64,000 bases of DNA, from contig CAZSUY010000008.1 of assembly GCA_964610155.1 (NCBI GenBank), positions 49,999 to 113,998 of the forward strand, in the 5' to 3' direction. This DNA comes from JAFGBM01 sp964610155 (GTDB lineage Bacteria > Actinomycetota > Actinomycetes > Actinomycetales > Demequinaceae). The notes beneath the pieces were generated by a model. That model made no database searches and was not told where the DNA came from. It saw only the letters and a list, made by a program, of their open reading frames with translations. This document shows positions 44,462 through 53,470 of the stretch, piece by piece. Each line of letters starts with the position of its first letter. Position 1 is the first letter of the stretch. The position numbers and the translations under genes are program-made.

Positions 44462-45745
44462 GTGCGGGTACTTCTAGGGGTTACCGGCGGCATAGCGGCG
44501 TATAAGGTCGCGTCCGTTGTCAGGCGTCTTCTTTCGGATGGGCACTCCGTGCAGGTGATTCCCACACCGGAATCGCTTAACTTCGTTGGTCGTGCCACAT
44601 GGGAGGCCCTCTCCGGGCGTTCAGCACCGAGCGAGACGTTCGAGAACGTCCCCGGCGTCGAACACATCCGATTGGGCCAGCTGGCGGATATCATCCTCAT
44701 CGCCCCGGCCACTGCCGATTTCCTCTCGCAACTTGCCCACGGCGAGGCCCGGAACCTCCTGGGAAGCACCCTTCTCGCCGCGTCTGCGCCAGTGGTTGTC
44801 GCCCCGGCGATGCACCCCGGGATGTGGGAAAACGCAGCCACCCAGGACAATATCAATACCCTGCGTGGTCGGGGGGTCCGCATCATCGAACCGGACGTTG
44901 GGCGCATGACCGGGAAGGATGTGGGTATCGGCAGATTGCCGGAGCCCGAGGCCCTCGTCGAGGCCCTTTACGCTGCGGCGAAGGGGGAGGGGCTTCCGGA
45001 TAAAAAGGACGAAGAACACGGCTGGGGTGACCTTGATGGAGTGCGCTTCCTCATCAGCGCCGGGGGAACGAGGGAACCCATCGATCCCGTGCGTTTCATC
45101 GGGAATAGGTCTTCCGGGCATCAGGGGTTTGCCCTGGCCGAGGCGGCCCGTGAACGTGGTGCGCTCGTGACCGTCGTAGCAGCGAATGTGCTTCTTCCCC
45201 TCGGGGAGGGGGTCACCCGGGTGGATGTCGAGACGTGTGTCGGGCTTGCGAGGGAGATGCGAGAGGTCGCCCCGGATGCAGATGTGGTCATCATGGCGGC
45301 AGCGGTCGCTGACTTCCGACCGGTCACGGTCTCGCCGGAAAAGATCAAAAAGTCGGGGGAAGGACGCCTCAACCTTGAGTTAACCGAGACCGAGGACATC
45401 CTCCTCACATTGGTCAAAGCCCGACGCTCGGGGCAAACGATCGTGGGTTTCGGCGCCGAGACGGGCGATAACCTGACCAGCATCCTGCAGCACGGCATGG
45501 ACAAGGCGCGGCACAAGGGAGCAGATCTTCTGGTAGTCAACCCCGTAGGGGAGGGGATCGGGTTCGGAGACGTGAGCAATACGATCACCATCCTTGACAT
45601 AAATGGGGAGAAGGTGGCGACAGCGGAAGGCGAGAAGATGAGACTCGCCCATGCGATCCTCGATGCCGTCGTGAAGACGCGGAAGAAAAGCTCGAGGAAG
45701 AAGAAGGGAAGCAAGGTTCGGGGTTGGGTCGGAGGAGTCCGCTAG
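44462..45745 (+). CDS. coaBC: bifunctional CoaBC (phosphopantothenoylcysteine synthetase/decarboxylase)
   Basis: Two consecutive steps of coenzyme A synthesis, 427 aa. N-terminal flavoprotein decarboxylase (CoaC, about 1-185): VLLGVTGGIAAYKVASVVRR and APAMHPGMWENAAT. C-terminal synthetase (CoaB): LISAGGTREPIDPVRFIGNRSSG, MAAAVADFRP and the Lys-rich SPEKIKKSGEG. The decarboxylase motif reads PAMH where E. coli has PAMN; I think actinobacteria share this. The tail is very basic (KKSSRKKKGSK). GTG start 2 bp after rpoZ. Its TAG stop opens the metK TAGACT box. Confidence 0.95.
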   Translation: MRVLLGVTGGIAAYKVASVVRRLLSDGHSVQVIPTPESLNFVGRATWEALSGRSAPSETFENVPGVEHIRLGQLADIILIAPATADFLSQLAHGEARNLLGSTLLAASAPVVVAPAMHPGMWENAATQDNINTLRGRGVRIIEPDVGRMTGKDVGIGRLPEPEALVEALYAAAKGEGLPDKKDEEHGWGDLDGVRFLISAGGTREPIDPVRFIGNRSSGHQGFALAEAARERGALVTVVAANVLLPLGEGVTRVDVETCVGLAREMREVAPDADVVIMAAAVADFRPVTVSPEKIKKSGEGRLNLELTETEDILLTLVKARRSGQTIVGFGAETGDNLTSILQHGMDKARHKGADLLVVNPVGEGIGFGDVSNTITILDINGEKVATAEGEKMRLAHAILDAVVKTRKKSSRKKKGSKVRGWVGGVR

Positions 45746-45748
45746 ACT
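45743..45748 (+). promoter_or_regulatory. leaderless-type -10 TAGACT (N6) GTG for metK
   Basis: TAGACT begins with the coaBC stop codon; six bases later comes the metK GTG at 45755. No SD for metK in the 9-bp gap. Confidence 0.6.
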
Positions 45749-45754
45749 CTTCCG

Positions 45755-46948
45755 GTGCCTACGCTCCGTCTCTTCTCATCAGAATCCGTAACCGAGGGCC
45801 ATCCAGACAAGCTTTGCGATCAGGTCTCCGACGCCATCCTCGACGCCCTCCTGAAGGAGGATCCCGCATCCCGTGTCGCGGTGGAGACCCTGGCTACCAC
45901 CGGTCTGGTCCACGTCGCGGGTGAGGTTACTACCGACGCCTATGTCGAGATCCCGGATATCGTCCGTCGGACGATCGTGGGAATCGGATACACATCCCCA
46001 GAATGCGGATTCGATGGACACACCTGTGGAGTGTCGATTTCCCTCGGTCAGCAGTCACCGGACATCGCCTTGGGCGTCAATGCCGCGACCGATGGTGGTC
46101 CCATTGATGGTGAAGCCCAACTCGACGAGAACCTGGGGGCGGGCGATCAGGGATTGATGTTCGGGTACGCCTGCCGGGAAACACCGGAATTGATGCCGGT
46201 TCCGATAATGATGGCGCATGCCCTGACCAGCCGCCTTTCATTGGTGCGGAAGGAGGGACTGGTCTCTTTCCTCCGCCCCGACGGCAAGGCGCAGGTAACA
46301 GTCGGATACGAAGGAAGTCGGCCTGTGACGGTCGACACGATCGTCCTTTCCGGCCAGCACTCCCCAGAGGTGTCGACGGCCGATCTGCGCGCGAGCCTTG
46401 AGGAGCTTGTCGTTGCGCCGGTATTGGCCAACTTCGACCTCGATGCCTCTCGCCATCGCTCCCTGATCAATCCGACAGGTCGTTTCGAGGAAGGCGGCCC
46501 CAAGGCGGACGCTGGCTTGACTGGGAGGAAGATCATCGTGGACACCTACGGAGGGACTGCTCGTCATGGTGGAGGAGCCTTCTCTGGAAAGGATCCCTCA
46601 AAGGTGGACCGCTCCGCTTCGTATGCGATGCGATGGATCGCCAAGAACGTCGTTGCTGCCGGTCTCGCCGAGCGCTGTGAGATTCAGGTGGCATACGCGA
46701 TAGGCACCGCGCATCCCATCGGCCTATATGTGGAGGCCTTCGGTACGGAAACCGTAACGCAGGATCAGCTCTCGTCTGCCATTCGTGAAGTATTCGATCT
46801 CCGCCCGTCTGCGATCATCAAAGACCTCGATCTGCGTCGCCCGATATATGAGGCAACGGCTGCCTATGGACACTTCGGCCGTGAGATTCCTGAATTCACA
46901 TGGGAGTTGACGGACCGCGTGGAAGCGCTCCAGGCGGCCGTCCGCTGA
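45755..46948 (+). CDS. metK: S-adenosylmethionine synthetase
   Basis: Makes S-adenosylmethionine from methionine and ATP, 397 aa. Blocks: SESVTEGHPDKLCDQVSDAI at the N-terminus, GAGDQGLMFGYA near residue 128, DTYGGTARHGGGAFSGKDP near 267 and KVDRSASYAMRWIAKN. GTG start supported by the leaderless box. Normal length, no SAM riboswitch upstream. Confidence 0.97.
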   Translation: MPTLRLFSSESVTEGHPDKLCDQVSDAILDALLKEDPASRVAVETLATTGLVHVAGEVTTDAYVEIPDIVRRTIVGIGYTSPECGFDGHTCGVSISLGQQSPDIALGVNAATDGGPIDGEAQLDENLGAGDQGLMFGYACRETPELMPVPIMMAHALTSRLSLVRKEGLVSFLRPDGKAQVTVGYEGSRPVTVDTIVLSGQHSPEVSTADLRASLEELVVAPVLANFDLDASRHRSLINPTGRFEEGGPKADAGLTGRKIIVDTYGGTARHGGGAFSGKDPSKVDRSASYAMRWIAKNVVAAGLAERCEIQVAYAIGTAHPIGLYVEAFGTETVTQDQLSSAIREVFDLRPSAIIKDLDLRRPIYEATAAYGHFGREIPEFTWELTDRVEALQAAVR

Positions 46949-46953
46949 TCCGA

Positions 46954-48909
46954 ATGGACCCGTCGATCATGCGGGTGTGTGTCGATAGCCCCCTTCCTCA
47001 TCTTGACCGACTTTTCGACTACTCCGTCCCCTCCAAACTGCTAGACATCGTCAAGGTCGGCACGCGAGTACGCGTGCCCTTCCATGGACGACTGGTCGGT
47101 GGGATCGTGTGTGAACGTGCAGATACCAGCGAATACATGGGGCGTACCAGCGATATTCACTCGGCCGGAGCCGTACCGTCGACTTCGGGAGCGGGAATCG
47201 ATCTGGCTCGTCAGGTGGCCAGACGGTACGGCGGATCACTGTGGGACGTGCTCAGGCTGGCGGTGCCCCCCAGGGTGGCGTCGGTGGAACGTAGGTGGAT
47301 CGATCGGGTCACCGGGCCAAGCGTGGAGACAGCGGCCAGACTGGCGTCGGTGGCAGGGGTGGCGCTCCTCGATGCCGACGTCTCCCATGTTCTCGGGGAT
47401 CGGGTGGTGTGGGAGGCCGTCCCCGAACCGGATCGATCCTCCCTGCCGGTGATGGCCATAGCCACCCACGCGCTCAGGGCAGCCTCGGGAGGGGGCAGCG
47501 TCATAGTCGCGGTGCCGGATGTTCGTGCTGTGGCGGCCGTCGCCTCAAGCCTTAAGGGGCATGGACTCTCCAGGTGGACATCGCGTTCGGGCGGAGATTT
47601 CGCCATCGTCCACGCCGAGGACGGCCCATCCGTCCGCTACGAGAACTACCTCGCGGCCATGCACGGGGCCGCGCCGATCGTAGTCGGTACCAGGTCGACG
47701 GCCTTCCAGCCGGTACCCTCTCTGGCTCTTCTCATTCTCTGGGGGGACGGGAACTCGGCTCATCAGGACCCGCATGCGCCCTATCCGCATGCCCGAACCG
47801 TCGCCGCGATCCGTAGCGAGGCCGAGGACTCAAGGCTGATCCTCGGGGCCTGGGCCCCCAGCGTCGAGGCCACGGCGTTGGTTGAGCACGGTTGGGCCAC
47901 GTTTGCGCCGGCGTCAAGAGAGGGGATTCGCTCGGCAGTTCCAGCGATCGAGGTGCTCACCGGGGAACAGAGAGAGAGGGAGGGGCCTGAGGGATGGCAC
48001 TGGATGCCGGGAGCAGCGTGGCGCGTCCTGATGGAAGGACTGTCCACCGGACCCGTGTTCGTGCTCGTGCCGAGGGCTGGCTACGTCGCCTCCCTCGCCT
48101 GCGCACGATGCGGGCAATGGGCACGGTGCCTCACCTGTGGGGATGCCCTCCGTCGCACGGGGAAGGATTCGCCCCTGGTGTGCGTCGGCTGCGGAGCGGA
48201 AAATCCGCAGTGGCACTGTCCCGATTGCCACACCAGCCGACTGTCCGAGTCGAGACAGGGTGTCGAACGCATCGCGGAGCAGATTCGGCGTATGGCGCCG
48301 GGGGGTCTGGTCACGGTTTCATCAGTAGCGACGGGCATCATCAACGATGGCGCCGTTGAGAAGGGAATCGTGGTGGCCACCCCCGGAGCGCTTCCCGCCG
48401 TTTCGGAGGGCTACTCGGCCGGTGTGATCATCGGAGCCGACTCCGGGCTCGGCCGTATGGGGACGGAGGTCGACGCCGCAGGGCTGTGGTTCTCGGCGGC
48501 AGCCCTGATTAGGCCCAGAGCGGCAGGGGGCCTCATGGTCGTCGTCGGTGACGTTGAGCCGGTCGTTCGGCGGGCGCTGGAAACCTGGACCCCTGGCGAT
48601 CTGGCGAGGGATGTCGCCCGGGAAAGGGCGGCGCTCGGGCTTCCCCCGTTTGGGCGGATTGTCAGGGTAGAAGGAAGCGAGGAGCTGCTGGTCAGGGCGA
48701 GGGCCCTGCCCTTGGCGGGAGGGACTCTTGGTTCGCACGCGGAGGTCAGAGAGGTACCGTCACCGACAGGTTCGCTGAACCTCCTGTGTGGACGCCGGAT
48801 CGCGCAGGAGATTGTCGATTCTCTACGCGGGCTTGAGCGAGAGTCGTCGGCCGCGGGTTCGGGGGATATGCGCATGCGAGTTGATGGCTCCCTGGTACTC
48901 CCCGGTTAG
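46954..48909 (+). CDS. priA: PriA-like primosomal protein lacking helicase P-loop
   Basis: Replication-restart factor homologue, 651 aa. The N-terminal 3'-DNA-binding domain (FDYSVPSKLLDIVKVGTRVRV) and the eight zinc Cys are present (CARCGQWARCLTCGD, CVGCGAENPQ, CPDC near residues 385-430). The helicase core is decayed: where GSGKT should stand is ASGGGSVIVAVPD, and the DEAH-like box is LWGDGNSAHQ. So it is not an ATP-driven helicase, as is known for actinobacterial PriA. ATG 46954 chosen; ATG 46969 possible. metK-priA-fmt order is typical. Confidence 0.93.
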   Translation: MDPSIMRVCVDSPLPHLDRLFDYSVPSKLLDIVKVGTRVRVPFHGRLVGGIVCERADTSEYMGRTSDIHSAGAVPSTSGAGIDLARQVARRYGGSLWDVLRLAVPPRVASVERRWIDRVTGPSVETAARLASVAGVALLDADVSHVLGDRVVWEAVPEPDRSSLPVMAIATHALRAASGGGSVIVAVPDVRAVAAVASSLKGHGLSRWTSRSGGDFAIVHAEDGPSVRYENYLAAMHGAAPIVVGTRSTAFQPVPSLALLILWGDGNSAHQDPHAPYPHARTVAAIRSEAEDSRLILGAWAPSVEATALVEHGWATFAPASREGIRSAVPAIEVLTGEQREREGPEGWHWMPGAAWRVLMEGLSTGPVFVLVPRAGYVASLACARCGQWARCLTCGDALRRTGKDSPLVCVGCGAENPQWHCPDCHTSRLSESRQGVERIAEQIRRMAPGGLVTVSSVATGIINDGAVEKGIVVATPGALPAVSEGYSAGVIIGADSGLGRMGTEVDAAGLWFSAAALIRPRAAGGLMVVVGDVEPVVRRALETWTPGDLARDVARERAALGLPPFGRIVRVEGSEELLVRARALPLAGGTLGSHAEVREVPSPTGSLNLLCGRRIAQEIVDSLRGLERESSAAGSGDMRMRVDGSLVLPG

Positions 48910-48925
48910 GAGGACCGAGCCGCCC

Positions 48926-48931
48926 TACGAT
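48926..48931 (+). promoter_or_regulatory. leaderless-type -10 TACGAT (N6) ATG for fmt
   Basis: TACGAT matches TAnnnT; six bases follow to ATG 48938. No SD between. Confidence 0.52.
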
Positions 48932-48937
48932 GGACGC

Positions 48938-49870
48938 ATGCGCGTCCTCTTTGCTGGAACCCCTGGGATTGCCCTTCCCACCCTCGAGGCCCTTGTGGAA
49001 TCGGGTGTGGAGGTAGCGGCCGTGCTCACACGACCGGACGCCAAGGGCCGACGAGGGGCGGCCCTCCATCCCAGTTCCGTCAAGGTCAGAGCCGAGGCTT
49101 TGGGGCTTGAGGTTCTGGCCCCGACGAAGGCGTCCGATCCAGCCTTCATTGAGCAGGTCGCGGCCCTTGAGTGCGACGTGGCTGCGGTGGTGGCATACGG
49201 GCAGATCCTCCGTCCGGCGCTGCTCGCCGCCGTTCGAGTCGCATGGGTGAACCTCCACTTCTCGCTCCTGCCCGCATGGAGGGGGGCGGCTCCCGTTCAA
49301 CGAGCCATCATGGCCGGAGACGACGTCACGGGGGCCTCGACCTTCATCATCGAGGAGGGGTTGGACACGGGGCCAATCGTCGGATCCGTGACGGAGTCCA
49401 TCGGGCCCACCGACACGGCCGGCGATCTACTCGAGCGCCTAGCGCGGGCGGGGGCACCCCTCATGGTCGATGCCCTTCGCGCCCTTGTAGATGGTAGGGC
49501 CGCACCCGCGCCGCAGGGGGAGGAGGGGATGAGTTACGCGAATAAATTGAGCCGCGAGGACGCAGAGGTGAGATGGGATCTCCCCGCCCACATCGTCGAT
49601 CGAAGGATCCGAGGCTGCACTCCCTCTCCCGGGGCCTGGACCAGCCTTCCGAATGGCCAGTCGGCGAAAATCGGGCCCGTCACCCCTAGGCCGGATCTTC
49701 GTGGCGGTATCCCCGGTTCCGTGCGTTACGATGCGGGCGTCTTAGTCTCGACGGGCACCGATCCGGTCGAGCTGGGATGGATTGCCCCTGCCGGAAAGAC
49801 CACCATGAGTGCGGAGGCGTGGTGGAGGGGGGCTCGGCTACCCGGAAATGCCCAGCTGGGTGAGGCGTAG
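48938..49870 (+). CDS. fmt: methionyl-tRNA formyltransferase
   Basis: Formylates initiator Met-tRNA using 10-formyl-THF, 310 aa. Head MRVLFAGTPGIALPTLEAL; catalytic block VNLHFSLLPAWRGAAPVQRAIMAGD; GASTFIIEEGLDTGPIV; C-terminal OB-like domain from about residue 205 with YANKLSREDAEVRWDL. ATG 48938 gives the family start and has the leaderless box; the longer frame lies in priA. Deformylase gene not adjacent. Confidence 0.96.
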   Translation: MRVLFAGTPGIALPTLEALVESGVEVAAVLTRPDAKGRRGAALHPSSVKVRAEALGLEVLAPTKASDPAFIEQVAALECDVAAVVAYGQILRPALLAAVRVAWVNLHFSLLPAWRGAAPVQRAIMAGDDVTGASTFIIEEGLDTGPIVGSVTESIGPTDTAGDLLERLARAGAPLMVDALRALVDGRAAPAPQGEEGMSYANKLSREDAEVRWDLPAHIVDRRIRGCTPSPGAWTSLPNGQSAKIGPVTPRPDLRGGIPGSVRYDAGVLVSTGTDPVELGWIAPAGKTTMSAEAWWRGARLPGNAQLGEA

Positions 49871-49920
49871 GCGACGAGGGAAGCGTCTTGGTGCAGGCTT
49901 TCGTTCAGGCAACCGGGAGA

Positions 49921-49926
49921 TAGGGT
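49921..49926 (+). promoter_or_regulatory. leaderless-type -10 TAGGGT (N6) ATG for rpe
   Basis: TAGGGT, six bases (CGACCT), then ATG 49933. No SD. Confidence 0.55.
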
Positions 49927-49932
49927 CGACCT

Positions 49933-50598
49933 ATGAGAATACAGATAGCGCCGAGCATCCTTTCGGCTGACTTGGTGAACCTCGAGAGGGACATCGAGGC
50001 GGTCTCCGACGCTGACTGGCTTCACGTAGATGTCATGGATGGGCATTTTGTTCCCAATCTCACCCTTGGGTTGCCCACGGTCAAGAGGATCGTGAAGGTT
50101 TCGAAGATCCCCGTTGATGTTCACCTGATGATCGATGACCCCGATCGATGGGCGCCCATGTATGTCGAGGCGGGAGCGGCCTCGGTGACCTTTCACCTCG
50201 AGGCGGCATTGGCTCCGATTCGGCTGGCGCGTGAAATCCGTCGGTTGGGGGCAAGGGTCGGGGTTGCTCTTCGGCCTGCCACCCCGGTGGAATCCATATT
50301 CGAATACCTACCCGAGTTCGACATGGTCGTCGTCATGACCGTCGAACCCGGTTTCGGCGGGCAGCCCCTCCTTGAGACGATCCTTGAGAAAATCAGAGCC
50401 TTGCGGAAGGCCATCAACAGTGTCGACGGGGAGATCTGGATTGCGGCCGATGGAGGGGTAACGACGGACAACATTGTCGAGGTGATCGACGCGGGGGCCG
50501 ACGTCTTGGTTGTCGGTACGGCCATCTTCGGGAAGGACAACCCAGGCGTCGAGGTGGCTACCCTTCGGCAAAGGGCAAAGGGAACGCCCTATGGCTGA
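49933..50598 (+). CDS. rpe: ribulose-phosphate 3-epimerase
   Basis: Interconverts ribulose-5-P and xylulose-5-P, 221 aa TIM barrel. IAPSILSADLVNLERDI, LHVDVMDGHFVPNLTLG with metal ligands, DVHLMIDDP, TVEPGFGGQPLLE and AADGGVTTDNI. It supplies the ribulose-5-P pool used by RibBA downstream, consistent with its place before the rib genes. 8-bp overlap with ribD. Confidence 0.96.
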   Translation: MRIQIAPSILSADLVNLERDIEAVSDADWLHVDVMDGHFVPNLTLGLPTVKRIVKVSKIPVDVHLMIDDPDRWAPMYVEAGAASVTFHLEAALAPIRLAREIRRLGARVGVALRPATPVESIFEYLPEFDMVVVMTVEPGFGGQPLLETILEKIRALRKAINSVDGEIWIAADGGVTTDNIVEVIDAGADVLVVGTAIFGKDNPGVEVATLRQRAKGTPYG

Positions 50599-51634
50599 GA
50601 GGAAGGCCTCCGCGGCGGAATCGCGATTGACACCTGCAGAGGCGATGACTCGCGCGGTCAAGGTGGCAAAGAGGGGCCCGGAATATGGCCCAAACCCACG
50701 AGTCGGATGCGTCCTACTGGACAAATCGGGTCAGGTGATCGGCGAGGGCTATCACCGGGGAGCGGGGACTACGCACGCCGAAGTCGCAGCGATCGCCGAC
50801 GCGGCCAAGCGGGGAAGGCAGACCGCAGACGCTACCGCATATACGACGCTTGAGCCATGCCGCCACGTGGGACGAACGGGTCCATGCGTGGAGGCCCTGA
50901 CAGAGGCGGGCATCACTCGCGTGGTATATGCGGTGCCCGACCCGGGGACAATCTCGGGGGGCGGGGCAGCTGTTCTAAAAAAGAGGGGGGTCGAGGTCGT
51001 CCTGGAGCCATCGCAGGCGGCGGAAGACATGATCGGACCGTTCCTTCACGCCCACAGGAAGCAGCGTCCCTTCGTCATCCTGAAGCTAGCGGCGACCCTG
51101 GACGGGCGGACGGCTGCGGTGGATGGCACGAGCCAGTGGATCACGAGCGAAGAGGCTCGTGACCACTCGCACCATGAGAGGGGTCGCGTGGACGCAATTG
51201 TCGTCGGAACGGGGACGATCATGGCCGATGATCCGATGCTGTCGGCGCGCCACGGTGGAAAGGAGAGGGGACATCAGCCGCTCCGAGTGGCGGTTGGTCT
51301 CCGCGACACAGCCGGAAAGAACATCTGGCGCGACGACAACGTCCTGCAGGTTCGGACCCATGATCCCCATCTCGTGCTCCGGGATCTCAATGAGCGCGAA
51401 GTGAGGAGCGTGATCATCGAGGGGGGGGCGACCCTCAGCTCTGCGTTCATTCGCGCAGGGCTCGTGGACGAGGTTCACGCATACATGGCGCCCGCCCTGC
51501 TCGGCTCCGGCAGGGGAGTGGTTGACGACTTGGGAATCCACACCATCGGGGATGCGTTGAGATTGACGGATGTCAAGACCATGAGGCTCGGCGACGACGT
51601 CCTCGTCATTGGAAGGCCAAACCGGAAGGGATGA
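50591..51634 (+). CDS. ribD: bifunctional riboflavin deaminase/reductase RibD
   Basis: Deaminates and reduces the pyrimidine intermediate of riboflavin synthesis, 347 aa. Deaminase zinc site HAEVAAI and LEPCRHVGRTGPCVEAL (about 55-95). Reductase half from about 150: FVILKLAATLDGRTA, GTIMADDPMLSAR and IIEGGATLSSAFIRAGLVDE. The ATG overlaps the last 8 bp of rpe, so no room for an FMN riboswitch here. Confidence 0.95.
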   Translation: MAERKASAAESRLTPAEAMTRAVKVAKRGPEYGPNPRVGCVLLDKSGQVIGEGYHRGAGTTHAEVAAIADAAKRGRQTADATAYTTLEPCRHVGRTGPCVEALTEAGITRVVYAVPDPGTISGGGAAVLKKRGVEVVLEPSQAAEDMIGPFLHAHRKQRPFVILKLAATLDGRTAAVDGTSQWITSEEARDHSHHERGRVDAIVVGTGTIMADDPMLSARHGGKERGHQPLRVAVGLRDTAGKNIWRDDNVLQVRTHDPHLVLRDLNEREVRSVIIEGGATLSSAFIRAGLVDEVHAYMAPALLGSGRGVVDDLGIHTIGDALRLTDVKTMRLGDDVLVIGRPNRKG

Positions 51635-51638
51635 TGCG

Positions 51639-52232
51639 GTGTTCACGGGAATAGTCGAGGCGATTGGGAGCGTGACAGCAGTCGAAGAGGCCGAATCGGC
51701 GTCGCGCCTGACCGTTTCAGCTCCCGCACTGGCGGAGGGCCTGGGGATCGGGGAGTCGGTCGCCGTGGATGGAGTGTGCCTGACCGTCGCGACCGTAGAC
51801 GGGCCCTCTTGGACCTCAGACGTCATGCGGGTGACACGAGAAACGACGACCCTAGGAACGGCCTCAGTTGGGCGCCACGTCAATCTTGAGCGCGCCTTGC
51901 GAGCGGATTCCCGCCTGGGTGGGCACTTCCTTCAGGGCCACGTCGACGGGATCGCGACCCTTCTCTCGCGCGACTCCGGACCCGAGTGGGACGACCTGAC
52001 CTTCCGGCTGCCTGAGCCCCTGGTGCGGTATGTGGTGACCAAGGGGTCGATCGCGATCGACGGGGTGTCCCTGACGGTCGCGGCCCTCGATCGAGACAGG
52101 GTGACGGTTTCGCTCATCCCGATGACCCTGAAGGGGACGACCCTTGGGGAACGGGGTATCGACGAATCGGTCAACATCGAGGTCGACGTGATCGGGAAGT
52201 ACGTCGAGAGCCTTCTAGGCGGTCGGGCGTGA
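51639..52232 (+). CDS. ribE: riboflavin synthase alpha subunit
   Basis: Dismutates two lumazines into riboflavin, 197 aa made of two similar lumazine-binding barrels. First repeat FTGIVEAIGSV ... VDGVCLTVATV, second GHVDGIATLLS ... IDGVSLTVAAL. GTG 51639 gives the standard start MFTGIVE and lies 4 bp after the ribD stop with SD GGAAGG about 8 nt upstream. GTGA overlap with ribBA. Confidence 0.96.
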   Translation: MFTGIVEAIGSVTAVEEAESASRLTVSAPALAEGLGIGESVAVDGVCLTVATVDGPSWTSDVMRVTRETTTLGTASVGRHVNLERALRADSRLGGHFLQGHVDGIATLLSRDSGPEWDDLTFRLPEPLVRYVVTKGSIAIDGVSLTVAALDRDRVTVSLIPMTLKGTTLGERGIDESVNIEVDVIGKYVESLLGGRA

Positions 52233-53470
52233 ACGCGAAGGCGACTTCCTCCGTCGAACGAGCCCTTGAGGAGCTTCGCTTGGGGCGACCGGTACTTGTC
52301 GCAGACTCCGCGGCCAGGGAGAACGAGGCTGATGTCATCTTGTCTGCGGAGACGGCGACGGTCGAGTGGGTCGCATGGACCATCCGGAATTCAAGCGGCT
52401 ACCTGTGCGCACCGATGCCCGGCCATATGGCCGACTCCCTGGCCCTTCCCCTCATGGTCCCCGATAGCGAGGATCCCCGGCGGACTGCCTACACGGTGAC
52501 CGTGGATGCTGCAACGGGTGTGAGCACGGGGATTTCAGCCGCGGATCGCCACCGCACCCTCAAGGTGCTTGCGAATCCGGGATCCACGCCCGAAGATGTC
52601 ATCCGTCCCGGGCATGTTCTACCCCTTCGCGCTGTTGCAGGCGGTGTACTCCATCGCCCGGGACACACCGAGGCGGCCGTGGATCTGTGCCGGTTGGCCG
52701 GACTGGAGCCCGTGGGCGCCATCGCCGAACTCGTGAATGATGACGGAACGATGATGCGCCTGGACGACGCGGAGGTTCTCGCCGAACGAGAAGGGCTCAC
52801 CATTTTGACCATCAAGGAACTCATCGAATACCGGCTTAAAAAGGGAGATTCTCCTGAAGAGACCTTTGCCGAACCCCACCGGGTGGCCTTCTCTGGGGAG
52901 GCAACTCTGCCCACCGCGTACGGGGAACTCTCCGTAAGGGGTTATCGCGATGAACGCACCGGCAACGAGCATGTCGCCCTCGTCGTCCCGCCCAAAGAGG
53001 GCATCGTCCCCATCGTGCGGGTCCATTCCGAGTGTCTGACCGGAGACGCCCTGGGTTCTTTGAGGTGCGATTGTGGGCCCCAGTTGGACGCGGCCATCAA
53101 GGCCATCGCCCAGGAGGGAGGCGCCGTCGTCTACCTCTTGGGGCACGAGGGTCGAGGCATCGGCATCGTGAAGAAGATCCAGGCCTACGCGCTCCAAGAT
53201 CGCGGTCGCGATACCGTGGACGCCAACGCCGACCTTGGGCTTCCCATAGACAGGCGGGAGTATGGTGCGGCGTCGGCCATCCTGCATGACCTCGGCCTGA
53301 CCAGGATCCGCTTGCTCACGAACAACCCCGCGAAGGTGGAAGGGCTTCGTGCAAGTGGGATCGAGATCATCGAGCGCGTCCCCATCCATGTTGGAGGCAA
53401 CCCTCACAACGAGCGATACCTTAAGACCAAGATGGAGCGCATGGGGCACTTTCGGGCGGAGTCGTCATGA
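52229..53470 (+). CDS. ribBA: bifunctional RibBA (DHBP synthase / GTP cyclohydrolase II)
   Basis: Supplies both riboflavin precursors, 413 aa. N-terminal DHBP synthase (about 1-205): ADSAARENEADVILSAE, RTAYTVTVDAATGVSTGISAADR and HRPGHTEAAVDL. C-terminal cyclohydrolase II (about 215-413): zinc motif SECLTGDALGSLRCDCG, then LLGHEGRGIGIVKKI and RLLTNNPAKVEGL. Overlaps ribE (GTGA) and ribH (ATGA). Confidence 0.97.
   Translation: MNAKATSSVERALEELRLGRPVLVADSAARENEADVILSAETATVEWVAWTIRNSSGYLCAPMPGHMADSLALPLMVPDSEDPRRTAYTVTVDAATGVSTGISAADRHRTLKVLANPGSTPEDVIRPGHVLPLRAVAGGVLHRPGHTEAAVDLCRLAGLEPVGAIAELVNDDGTMMRLDDAEVLAEREGLTILTIKELIEYRLKKGDSPEETFAEPHRVAFSGEATLPTAYGELSVRGYRDERTGNEHVALVVPPKEGIVPIVRVHSECLTGDALGSLRCDCGPQLDAAIKAIAQEGGAVVYLLGHEGRGIGIVKKIQAYALQDRGRDTVDANADLGLPIDRREYGAASAILHDLGLTRIRLLTNNPAKVEGLRASGIEIIERVPIHVGGNPHNERYLKTKMERMGHFRAESS

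Noticed and set aside
50560..50600. FMN riboswitch before ribD
   Set aside because: ribD starts inside rpe, and no long structured leader exists before any rib gene here.
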